From an uncultured Coriobacteriaceae bacterium (GTDB lineage: Bacteria; Actinomycetota; Coriobacteriia; Coriobacteriales; Atopobiaceae): a stretch of DNA of 10,694 bases. Under the pieces are notes generated by a model. That model worked only from the letters and a program-made list of their open reading frames with translations. It made no database searches and was not told the origin of the DNA. Each line of letters starts with the position of its first letter. The first letter of the stretch is position 1. Of this stretch, positions 1 through 6,465 are shown piece after piece. Location of the stretch: the NCBI GenBank assembly GCA_902772085.1, contig CACXZL010000032.1, forward strand, positions 1-10,694, read 5' to 3'. The position numbers and the translations under genes were made by a program.

Positions 1-191
1 CCAATAGCCATGTCAGAATACCCGCTGAAGTCAAACAGTATCTGGAAAGAATAAGCGACCGCCCCCAACCAGGCAAATCCACATGTCAGATCGTCTGCAG
101 CGAATGCCTTATCCGCGACAATGGCAAATAAATTCGCCAAAAGCATCTTCTTGTTAAATCCAATCAAAAAGCGATAAACTCCATCAGAAAA
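1..191 (-). pseudogene. AlgI/DltB-type MBOAT O-acyltransferase fragment
   Basis: Translated on the minus strand, this stretch gives an open frame with hallmarks of the AlgI branch of membrane-bound O-acyltransferases. A segment FSDGVYRFLIGFNKK is followed by a hydrophobic stretch and then by FDFSGYSDMAIG, close to the family consensus (G-x-x-RFx-x-GL-x-KK, then YFDFSGYSDMAIG). Such proteins pass acetyl groups across the membrane for O-acetylation of exopolysaccharide or peptidoglycan. Only about 63 residues are visible. The C-terminal part, including the expected catalytic histidine, would lie to the left of the window. The N-terminal part is missing, because the sequence to the right is DNA ligase on the other strand. 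In the same frame a TAG lies near 228, so no normal N-terminus can follow. Family assignment is fairly sure; whether this is a truly broken gene or an assembly join is open. Confidence 0.62.
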
Positions 192-240
192 GGACTCGAA
201 GGTCACCGCCACGCGCGATCTTGCGACCTTCATCTATGCC

Positions 241-1632
241 GTGGCCGACGAGTCGCCGTTGCGCGTGGATAGCCAATGGGGCTTCTTGGGCTGGCTCCGG
301 GACTGTGGATTTGCAGTCAACGAGCATGCCGCACGCTGCACGAGTGCCGCCGAGGTTCACGCGTTCTGCGAGAAGGCCCTCGCCATGCGCGAGGAGCTCG
401 ATTACGACATAGATGGCGTCGTGGTGAAGGTCGACTCGTTTGCCCAGCAGGATGCCTTGGGCTTTACGGCTCGTGCGCCTCGATGGGCGATTGCCTTCAA
501 GTTCCCGCCAGAGGAGAAGCGTACCGTCTTGCGTGAGATACGCATTCAGGTGGGGCGTACGGGCGTGCTCACGCCGGTGGCTGAGTTTGACCCCGTGAAC
601 GTGGCGGGCTCCACCATTGCTCGTGCCACCCTGCACAACATAGACGAGATCCGTCGCAAAGACGTGCGCGTGGGAGACACCATCGTGGTGCACAAGGCAG
701 GCGACGTGATTCCCGAGGTGGTGGGGCCGGTGACCGACGGCGAGGAGGGGCAAGCTCACGACAGGCGTGCGCAGTGGGAGATGCCCGAGCTGTGCCCGAG
801 CTGTGGAAGCCCCGTCGTGCGCGAGGAAGGCGAGGTGGCTTATCGCTGCATCTCCATCGATTGCCGCGCGCAGGCGGTGGAGCGCCTCATTCACTGGGGA
901 AGTCGCAATGCGATGGACATCGACGGGCTCGGCGAAGAGATCGTGCGGCGCATGGTGGACCAAGGCGTGCTCAGGGACGTGGCCGACTTCTACGACAGGC
1001 TCACGATGGAACAGCTGGCTGCCGTGAGCACCGGCAGGCAAAACAAAGCCGGCGAGGACATCGTGGTGGGCAAGGTCGTCGCAAAGAAGATCATGAAGCA
1101 GGTGGAAGAGTCACGCGACCGGGGGCTGGGCCGTGTGCTCTTTGGCATCGGCATCCGCCATGTGGGAGCAAACGTGGGACAGGTGCTCGCCCAGCATTTC
1201 GGCTCGCTGGAGAAGCTCTCGCTTGCGAGTGAAGAGGATATCGCGGCGGTGGAGGGCATCGGACCAAAAATCGCCACGAGTGTTCATGAGTTCTTTGACA
1301 CGCCGCAAAACGTCGCGGTGCTAGAGCGTCTGCGCGCGACGGGCGTGCGGCTTACGGAGGAGCAGGCGGTCGCAGCAGACGCGCCGCAACCGCTTGTCGG
1401 TCTCACGTTTGTGCTGACGGGCTCTTTGGAGCGATTTACGCGCAAGGCGGCGGGCGATGCGCTCAAGGCGCTTGGCGCCAAGGTGACGGGGTCGGTATCC
1501 AAGCGGACAAGCTACGTGGTGGCAGGTGCCGCAGCGGGCAGCAAGCTCACGAAAGCCGAGCAGCTCGGCGTGCCCGTGCTGGACGAGGATGCGCTCGGAA
1601 AGATACTCGAGACGGGAGAGCTGCCTGCGTAA
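241..1632 (+). CDS. ligA: NAD-dependent DNA ligase LigA, N-terminally truncated
   Basis: NAD-dependent DNA ligase seals nicks during replication and repair. The 463 residues from the GTG at 241 contain the end of the nucleotidyltransferase core (DIDGVVVKV with Lys63; APRWAIAFKFP with Arg81 and Lys87), the OB fold (QVGRTGVLTPVA, ATLHNIDEI, KAGDVIPEVV), a zinc finger with Cys185, Cys188, Cys203 and Cys208, helix-hairpin-helix repeats (about 220-370) and a C-terminal BRCT domain (about 382-463, VLTGSLERFTR and GSKLTKAEQLG). Recognisable ligase sequence (KDSKVTATRDL) continues upstream of the GTG to about 190, so that GTG is only the first usable start and not the native one. Full-length LigA has roughly 670-720 residues. 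About 200 are missing here, including domain Ia and the KxDG adenylation lysine, so the product should not act as a ligase. The native gene is normally essential. The break sits where the minus-strand MBOAT fragment begins. Confidence 0.9.
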   Translation: MADESPLRVDSQWGFLGWLRDCGFAVNEHAARCTSAAEVHAFCEKALAMREELDYDIDGVVVKVDSFAQQDALGFTARAPRWAIAFKFPPEEKRTVLREIRIQVGRTGVLTPVAEFDPVNVAGSTIARATLHNIDEIRRKDVRVGDTIVVHKAGDVIPEVVGPVTDGEEGQAHDRRAQWEMPELCPSCGSPVVREEGEVAYRCISIDCRAQAVERLIHWGSRNAMDIDGLGEEIVRRMVDQGVLRDVADFYDRLTMEQLAAVSTGRQNKAGEDIVVGKVVAKKIMKQVEESRDRGLGRVLFGIGIRHVGANVGQVLAQHFGSLEKLSLASEEDIAAVEGIGPKIATSVHEFFDTPQNVAVLERLRATGVRLTEEQAVAADAPQPLVGLTFVLTGSLERFTRKAAGDALKALGAKVTGSVSKRTSYVVAGAAAGSKLTKAEQLGVPVLDEDALGKILETGELPA

Positions 1633-1693
1633 AATTCCCTGCTCCGAAAGGAGCGTCAAATCCGTAAGGCGCCATGGAAAGCGCATAGTGCGA

Positions 1694-1757
1694 AACAAAA
1701 CCTTCCCGACCGCGTACGATAATCGCCAAAGAACGTACACGGGAGGGAAGGTTTGTT
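1694..1757. repeat. Long imperfect inverted repeat (hairpin)
   Basis: The left arm (1694-1718, core AAAACCTTCCCGACCGCGTACG) and right arm (1734-1757, reverse complement core AACAAACCTTCCCTCCCGTG) match at all but about three positions plus one single-base bulge, with a loop of about 15 bases. Transcribed, this would fold into a stable hairpin. It is 62 bases past the ligA stop but lacks a following T-tract, so it is not a standard intrinsic terminator. It could be a miniature inverted-repeat element, the ends of a small insertion, or a 3' RNA-stabilising structure. Confidence 0.6.
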
Positions 1758-1879
1758 GCCAAAAGAATACACGCTGATTGTGGGACGTGTATACGGCCGC
1801 ACTCGAGAAAGCGGGCCGCTCCGGCAGCCCTAGTGAGGCGTTCCATTAATTAACCTGTAACACTCATGAATTAGGTACG

Positions 1880-2266
1880 CTACTCTGAATTCTCTGACGG
1901 CAACGACAGAGCCGTGGGGTCAATCCCGAGCTTCTTGCAGAGTGTCCTGCCTTCCTCTACATCGGCACACTCTGCCAGCCGTCAGGCGACCGGCAGGCTT
2001 TCACCTTCCAATATCTCGCCAGCGCCTGGGCTACAGCCTTGCGAGCCTCTCCCTCACTTCCGCGGTCAGCGGACCACGCCAGCGACGAAACGTCCACCTC
2101 GACGACGTCGGACCTTCGCCCCCTCGGCCCGCTCCGCGAGGCTGACGCTTGGCACGAGCCCCTCCGGCGTGATCTTGTCGAGGCGGCGTCCGGAATGCTT
2201 ACGGCTCCGCCTTGTCTCGGGATCGTAGACGTTTCCCCTCTCGTAAAGACTCGCGGGACGTCCCAC
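1880..2266 (-). pseudogene. Decayed transposase-like remnant
   Basis: The minus strand gives protein-like sequence in more than one frame. From 2266 down it reads SLYERGNVYDPETRRSRK and then KITPEGLVPS. This resembles the N-terminus of IS1634/IS4-type transposases, which begin with a YVYE...YDPET...GKI-PE-G pattern. Near 2105 the likely reading shifts by one base and continues as DVVEVDVSSLAW, similar to the VVEVGAS segment of that family. A final piece, ECADVEEGRTLCKKLGIDP, lies in the original frame and stops at 1880. Stops and at least two frame changes mean no working protein. The span is only about 128 codons, so most of a transposase is absent. I cannot be sure the last piece belongs to the same ancestral gene. 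The family match is from memory of motifs, not from a search. Confidence 0.4.
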
Positions 2267-2304
2267 TGGGTCAGTCCCGCAGAGAAGCGGCTGCTCGGGC
2301 AGCC
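2253..2304. other. Two adjacent GC-rich hairpins
   Basis: The first hairpin has a perfect seven-base stem (GCGGGAC at 2253-2259, GTCCCGC at 2274-2280) and contains the palindrome GGGACGTCCC. The second is GGCTGC-TCGG-GCAGCC (2289-2304), followed on the plus strand by CTTATT, so it looks like a weak intrinsic terminator. They flank the start of the transposase-like remnant and may be what is left of an insertion-sequence end or of a terminator. Confidence 0.4.
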
Positions 2305-2402
2305 CTTATTAGCTTGAAGAGATCATTTCGGCCTGCCGCGCGGGCCCGTCGATCATTTGCCCCTCGCGCATGCGGGGAGCGCCAGGCCCCTCGCCCGTCG
2401 TC

Positions 2403-2570
2403 GTGTCCGCTTGTGCACACGGGGCATTCGGTGGTGTGCACAAACGGACAAGAGCGGTGCCATTCTGCCGGTTTCGTGTCCGACTTTGCACACGCGTGGG
2501 CGCCCCGTGTGCACAAGCGGACACGCCCCGTCGTCATTCGCCGCGCGAGCGTCCGCTTGCGCACACGGCC
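2403..2570. repeat. Five-copy alternating-orientation repeat array
   Basis: A motif close to TCCGCTTGTGCACACG occurs five times in strictly alternating orientation: plus at 2403-2424, minus at 2434-2450, plus at 2476-2494, minus at 2503-2525, plus at 2549-2570. Centres are about 29 bases apart within each plus/minus pair and 43-46 bases apart between pairs, giving a repeat period of about 72-75 bases. Spacers between pairs are also related (CATTCTGCCG and CATTCGCCG). The core GTGCAC is itself a palindrome, and each pair could form a hairpin with a stem of about 16-20 base pairs. No gene overlaps it. Options are REP-like extragenic palindromes, a protein-binding array, or a structured RNA. Confidence 0.75.
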
Positions 2571-2833
2571 GTTCCGGTCGAGCGCATATGCGGATGTGTT
2601 GGCCGTGGCTCCGCGCCGGTACCAGTGGCGTCGTGGTCTGTCTGAGACGGGGCCGCGTCATGCTCGCATGATGGAGCGTTCCAAAGATAACCGAGCGTTA
2701 CGCATGCTATCCCAGACGCCTTCGCCCTGGGAGGTCCGTACATGCAGCCCAGTTATTTATGGAACGATTCGCTTGTTGCCTTGGACGCGATTTCAGCTGC
2801 CGTAAAGCCATCTCGACCGTTTGTGAAGCGGGC

Positions 2834-2851
2834 AGCCCTTTAAGCAGGGCT
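2834..2851 (+). promoter_or_regulatory. Leader hairpin upstream of the VTC operon
   Basis: AGCCCT (2834-2839) and AGGGCT (2846-2851) form a perfect six-base stem with a six-base loop, about 58 bases before the operon's first start codon. No T-tract follows, so it is not a clear terminator. It may be a 5' untranslated structure or an operator. I could not find a convincing -35/-10 pair in 2660-2900. Confidence 0.3.
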
Positions 2852-2909
2852 AAAGGTTCAGGTCTTACATTCTTCTCAACGAAAGGCACATGCCAAGGAG
2901 ATGAGAAGA

Positions 2910-3689
2910 ATGGTCCAGCTTACGTTCAAGCGCTATGAAATCAAATACCTGCTCACCAGCGAGCAGAAGAATCGTCTGCGTATTCTTATGGACCGCTATA
3001 TGGTGCCTGATGAATGGGGTCCTTCCACGGTGTGCAACGTGTACTACGACACGCCTTCTCGACTGCTCGTGCGGCGTTCCGCGGAGCATCCCGACTACAA
3101 AGAGAAGGTGCGCGTGCGTAGCTATGGCATCGCAAAGCCTGACGCCCCGCTTTTTGTCGAGCTGAAGAAGAAGTACGACGGCGTGGTGTACAAGCGTCGC
3201 TGCACTATGGACGTGCAGCGTGCGACCGACCTGCTGGCAGGCAAGGGCGATCCCCAGACCCAGATTGAGCGTGAGCTCGACTTCACCTGCAAGCGCTACG
3301 GCGGCCTGGAGCCGGCGTTCTTCATCGCATACGACCGCGAGGCGTTCTATGCGCGTGACGACCACGAGTTCCGTATGACCTTCGACCGCCGCATACGCAC
3401 CCGCAACACAGACCTTCGCTTGGACCTAACCGACGAGGCCGACCAGTATCTCGATGACGACCTCACGTTGCTCGAGGTGAAGGCAGGCGGCGCGATCCCG
3501 CTGTGGCTGGTGAAGTTCTTCTCTGCCGAGGGCATACGCAAGGTGAGCTTTTCCAAGGTCGGCATGGCGTGGCAGCGCGTCATGGAGTCGGACCTAATCC
3601 AACTGCGTACCCCCGAGCTTGCCGAAGCCGTATGGGACAGGCGCGGGCGAGTCGTGGGCATTCCCGCGACATGCGCCGCCGTTGCATAG
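2910..3689 (+). CDS. VTC-domain (polyphosphate polymerase-like) protein
   Basis: This 259-residue protein matches the VTC domain, a CYTH-like tunnel fold whose eukaryotic member Vtc4 makes polyphosphate from ATP. Visible tunnel motifs are FKRYEIKYLL at 6-15 (E10-x-K12), KVRVRSYG at 66-73, VELKKK at 83-88, YDRE at 141-144, and LLEVKAG at 187-193, followed by KVSFSK at 211-216. There is no signal peptide or membrane segment, so it should be cytosolic. Two in-frame ATGs exist. The one at 2910 lies nine bases after AAGGAG (2895-2900), while the one at 2901 directly touches that site, so 2910 is preferred. It is the first gene of an operon: DUF4956 follows after 33 bases. In many bacteria this family sits with DUF4956 and Cthe_2159 or CotH genes. 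Polyphosphate synthesis by the bacterial members is not established, so the enzymatic call is inference. Confidence 0.88.
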   Translation: MVQLTFKRYEIKYLLTSEQKNRLRILMDRYMVPDEWGPSTVCNVYYDTPSRLLVRRSAEHPDYKEKVRVRSYGIAKPDAPLFVELKKKYDGVVYKRRCTMDVQRATDLLAGKGDPQTQIERELDFTCKRYGGLEPAFFIAYDREAFYARDDHEFRMTFDRRIRTRNTDLRLDLTDEADQYLDDDLTLLEVKAGGAIPLWLVKFFSAEGIRKVSFSKVGMAWQRVMESDLIQLRTPELAEAVWDRRGRVVGIPATCAAVA

Positions 3690-3722
3690 CTGTTGTTCGA
3701 GAATCGCGAGAAAGGAAATGCC

Positions 3723-4403
3723 ATGTTTGATTCTCTCTACGCCACTACCTCCACGACCTCGATCGAACTCTTACCGCTGCTGACGAGCATCGCCGCTTCC
3801 CTTGCACTGGGCTTCGCCCTTGCGCTGGTGTATTGTTTCCGCAGCAGACACACCAAGAGCTTCGTGATGACGCTCGCCATACTCCCTGCCATCGTGTGCG
3901 TGGTGATCGCCATGGTGAACGGCAACGTCGGTGCCGGCGTGGCCGTGGCAGGAGCGTTCAGCTTGGTCCGTTTCCGCAGCGCCCCGGGATCTGCACGAGA
4001 CATCGCGTTCATCTTCCTTGCCATGTGCGTCGGTCTGGTGGCAGGCATGGGGTATATCCTCTGCGCGGCAGTCGTGACGGCGGTGCTCTGTGTGGTGATT
4101 CTTGCCTACCAGGCTATCTCGGTGGGGCCGCTTGGCGAGTCGGCGGACCGCTCGGTGCGTATCACCGTTCCGGAGGATTTGGACTTCTCGGACCTGTTTG
4201 ACGACATCTTCGATCGCTACACCACCTACCACGAGCTCGTGACCGTCAAGACGACAAACATGGGCAGTCTGTACAAGCTCATCTACAACGTGGGCCTGCG
4301 TGACCTCTCGAAGCAGAAGGCGCTCGTGGACGAGTTGCGCTGCCGCAACGGAAATCTGGAAATCGCTATCGCACATCAGGAGTCTGGAAATGACGAACTC
4401 TAA
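3723..4403 (+). CDS. DUF4956 family membrane protein
   Basis: This 226-residue protein is of unknown function. The N-terminal half carries about four transmembrane segments (roughly 17-39, 47-65, 94-113 and 115-135). Between the second and third lies the highly conserved signature GAFSLVRFRSAPGSARDIAF (77-96), typical of DUF4956. The C-terminal part (about 145-226) is soluble, with a ferredoxin-like or ACT-like look (VPEDLDFSDLFDDIFDRYTT). An upstream in-frame TTG at 3693 would add ten residues. The ATG at 3723 has AGAAAGGA just before it and is preferred. It sits 33 bases after the VTC gene and overlaps the next gene by 14 bases, so the three are probably co-translated. By analogy with the yeast VTC complex, where a membrane part conducts the polymer made by the cytosolic domain, it may be a membrane partner of the VTC protein. 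That is inference only. Confidence 0.88.
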   Translation: MFDSLYATTSTTSIELLPLLTSIAASLALGFALALVYCFRSRHTKSFVMTLAILPAIVCVVIAMVNGNVGAGVAVAGAFSLVRFRSAPGSARDIAFIFLAMCVGLVAGMGYILCAAVVTAVLCVVILAYQAISVGPLGESADRSVRITVPEDLDFSDLFDDIFDRYTTYHELVTVKTTNMGSLYKLIYNVGLRDLSKQKALVDELRCRNGNLEIAIAHQESGNDEL

Positions 4404-6465
4404 CAAGCCCAATCTCGTGCCTGTAAGCGCATCGCAATTCTTCATGCGTGCCACCCGTGCCGTCGTGTGTGCGGGAATGGCCGGAGCGCTCGCCCTCTCG
4501 CTCGCCGCTTGCGGGTCAAGCGCCACCTCAAGCACCACCTCAAGCACCACCGCTCCGTCGACGTCTGCGGGAGATGCGGCGCAGGTCAACGGCGAGGGCA
4601 GCATCGAGGTCATAGAAGACGGTGCGAAGAGCGATGGAACCAACGTAAACATCGCTGAGTTCTCCATCGACACGTCGGGATTGTTTTCCAAGCGCGACCT
4701 CGACGCGAGCTATAGCAAGGACAAGGCCACGATCGTGACGCTTGCAGATGGCGGGAGCAGCGTATCTGGTGATGGCGCGAGTGTGGACGGCTCGACGGTG
4801 AGCATCACGGCGGCCGGAACTTACGTGCTGAGCGGGTCCCTCTCGGATGGGCGCGTGGTCGTGAGCGCGAAGGACGACGACAAGGTTCAGATCGTTCTGG
4901 AGGGTGCGCACGTCACGAGCTCTACCGGCACCGCGCTTTACGTGAAGAACGCCGACAAGGTATTTCTCACCTTGGCCGAGGGCAGCAACAATGCGATAGG
5001 TTCGAGCGGTGCCGCTACCACGGAGGACGACCACACGCTCGATGGTGCCATCTTTGCCTCGGATGACCTCACGATCAACGGTACGGGGTCGCTTGTCGTG
5101 ACGAGCTCCGCGGGGCATGGCATCGTGGGCAAGGACGAGCTCACGCTCGTGAGCGGTGCCATCGAGGTCACGGCTTCAGGGACTGCCATACAGGGTAAGG
5201 ACTGCGTGGCCGTGAAGGACGGCACCTATACGCTCAAGGCGGGAACGGATGGCATTCACGCCGAGCACGACTCGAACGGAGCGAAGGGATTCATCTACGT
5301 GGCTGGCGGCACCTTCGCCATCGAGTCCGGCAAGGATGGCTTGGACGCGAGCAACGACGTGTTGGTGGACGGCGGTTCGTTTGAGGTGAGTGCAGGCGAT
5401 GACGGCCTGCACTCCGAGTACGACCTCGCGATAAACAAGGGCATGGTGCGTGTGACGAAGAGCTACGAGGGGCTTGAAGGCTCCACGGTCTCCGTAAACG
5501 GGGGAGACGTGGACGTGACGGCAAGCGACGACGGTATCAATGCGACGGGTGTGCCGAGCAGTACGAACGCAGACGACACGTCGGGCGCCGCCTCGCAGAA
5601 TGGCATGCAGAACGGACAGACGCAAGACGGTATGACGGGCGGTCCCACGGGCGGCGCGGCACCCATCGCACGAGATGACGCAATGGGTGGAACCGCGCAA
5701 GGGAACGAGAGGGGCCAAGCTCCTGACGGTGGTGTGCCAGATGGCGGTATGCCTGGAATGCGTGGCGGTGACATGCCTCCCGTCGGGGAGGGAAGCCAGG
5801 GCCAGATGCCCATGGACGGTAACGGGCAAGGACCGCAAGGCGGCGATTCACAGGGTCAGATGCCCATGGGTGGCAATGGCGACGGCGCGGGCAACCGCTT
5901 CATGGGTGGCGGTGATTTCGAGAACGACTCGACGGCGCGTGTGACCATAGCGGGCGGCAAGCTTACGGTCACTTCCGGTGGTGACGGCATAGACTCAAAC
6001 GGCGCCCTCGAAATAACTGGCGGTGAGACGTACGTGAACGGTCCAACGAGTGATGGGGATGGTCCGCTCGACTATGCGGGAGAGGCCACCGTCACGGGCG
6101 GAACCATCATCGCAGTGGGGTCCGTGGGCATGGCTGAAGGCTTCGGTTCTGCTTCGACTCAAGGATCCATGACCGTTTCCGCATCTGGCAACGCCGGAGA
6201 CCTTGTCGAGCTCAAGGATTCTTCCGGTAAGACTCTTGCAAGCTTTACCCCAAACAAGAGCTATGGCTGCATCATCGCAAGCGCGCCTGGCGTCACGCAG
6301 GGGGGCACGTACGCTCTCGCCCATGGCGGCGAAACCACCGAAGTGACGCTCGACAGCATAGCATACTCGAATGTTCAGTCGTTTGGCGGTAAGGGCGGAT
6401 TCCATCAGGGCGGCGGTGGCATGCGAGGCCAAAATGTCCAGAATGGACAAGACACGATGGTGTAG
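4390..6465 (+). CDS. Cthe_2159-type carbohydrate-binding lipoprotein
   Basis: This 691-residue protein is exported and lipid-anchored. A basic, hydrophobic N-terminus ends in the lipobox LAAC with Cys41, followed by a Ser/Thr-rich linker (42-60). From about 85 to 385 it shows repeated beta-helix-like units with Asp-Gly turns (DDLTINGTGSLVVTS, GTDGIHAEHD, GKDGLDASND, GDDGLHSEYD). These fit the Cthe_2159 domain, a calcium-containing parallel beta-helix known to bind acidic plant polysaccharides. A low-complexity Gly/Met/Pro/Gln insert (about 387-510) interrupts the helix, which resumes at 514-600 (GGDGIDSNGALEITGG), with a beta-rich end. The start at 4390 has AGGAG (4378-4382) seven bases upstream and overlaps the DUF4956 stop, indicating translational coupling. 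An earlier in-frame ATG (4300) lies deep in DUF4956 and is rejected. The ligand in this host is unknown. It could hold surface glycans or be modified by the products of its operon partners. Confidence 0.87.
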   Translation: MTNSNKPNLVPVSASQFFMRATRAVVCAGMAGALALSLAACGSSATSSTTSSTTAPSTSAGDAAQVNGEGSIEVIEDGAKSDGTNVNIAEFSIDTSGLFSKRDLDASYSKDKATIVTLADGGSSVSGDGASVDGSTVSITAAGTYVLSGSLSDGRVVVSAKDDDKVQIVLEGAHVTSSTGTALYVKNADKVFLTLAEGSNNAIGSSGAATTEDDHTLDGAIFASDDLTINGTGSLVVTSSAGHGIVGKDELTLVSGAIEVTASGTAIQGKDCVAVKDGTYTLKAGTDGIHAEHDSNGAKGFIYVAGGTFAIESGKDGLDASNDVLVDGGSFEVSAGDDGLHSEYDLAINKGMVRVTKSYEGLEGSTVSVNGGDVDVTASDDGINATGVPSSTNADDTSGAASQNGMQNGQTQDGMTGGPTGGAAPIARDDAMGGTAQGNERGQAPDGGVPDGGMPGMRGGDMPPVGEGSQGQMPMDGNGQGPQGGDSQGQMPMGGNGDGAGNRFMGGGDFENDSTARVTIAGGKLTVTSGGDGIDSNGALEITGGETYVNGPTSDGDGPLDYAGEATVTGGTIIAVGSVGMAEGFGSASTQGSMTVSASGNAGDLVELKDSSGKTLASFTPNKSYGCIIASAPGVTQGGTYALAHGGETTEVTLDSIAYSNVQSFGGKGGFHQGGGGMRGQNVQNGQDTMV
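5794..5879 (+). repeat. In-gene direct repeat encoding SQGQMPM units
   Basis: Two 32-base copies (5794-5825 and 5848-5879), 54 bases apart, encode SQGQMPMDGNG and SQGQMPMGGNG. They differ at several mostly synonymous positions, so the duplication is not brand new. They lie in the Gly/Met-rich insert of the lipoprotein, where repeat-number change is a plausible source of length variation. Confidence 0.7.

Larger units (their letters stand above)
1633..2909. other. 1.3-kb gene-poor, repeat-rich region
   Basis: I find no intact gene between the ligA stop and the VTC-domain gene. Open frames here lack good ribosome binding sites and give low-complexity Arg/Pro/Ser/His-rich translations. The region holds, in order: a short hairpin with a GAAA loop (1641-1654), a long imperfect inverted repeat (1694-1757), a decayed transposase-like remnant (1880-2266), GC-rich hairpins (2253-2304), the alternating GTGCACA-motif array (2403-2570), a perfect 14-base palindrome (2658-2671, TCATGC/GCATGA) and a leader hairpin (2834-2851). 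The mix resembles an old mobile-element scar in a gene-free interval. Confidence 0.6.

Noticed and set aside
184..1041. 285-codon minus-strand open frame opposite ligA.
   Set aside because: It is the antisense shadow of a strongly conserved ligase coding region, and its His/Ala/Arg-rich translation has no recognisable motif.
1641..1654. GCTCC-GAAA-GGAGC hairpin as the ligA terminator.
   Set aside because: The five-base stem is followed by GTCAAATCC with no T-tract, so it cannot be called an intrinsic terminator.
1794..1892. Cluster of restriction-site-like words (a stretch resembling a NotI/XhoI polylinker, a TTAATTAA site and GAATTC), suggestive of cloning-vector sequence.
   Set aside because: The match to a known polylinker is short, the first base of the NotI site is different, flanks do not look like vector, and the sites are spread over about 100 bases.
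2403..2570. CRISPR array.
   Set aside because: Repeats alternate in orientation, are imperfect, spacers are related to each other and too short or unequal, and no cas gene is present.
2212..2805. A 197-codon plus-strand open frame through the repeat array.
   Set aside because: The translation is Arg/His/Ser-rich with repeated HKRT-type words made by the DNA repeats, there is no ribosome binding site, and equally long frames exist on the other strand.
2270..2900. A structured housekeeping RNA (tmRNA, RNase P RNA or 6S RNA) in the gap before the operon.
   Set aside because: I looked for typical conserved words of these RNAs and saw none; the structure seen is explained by the repeat array and short hairpins.
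3771..4691. 306-codon minus-strand open frame opposite the DUF4956 and lipoprotein genes.
   Set aside because: It crosses the boundary of two well-supported plus-strand genes and is His/Arg-rich antisense sequence.
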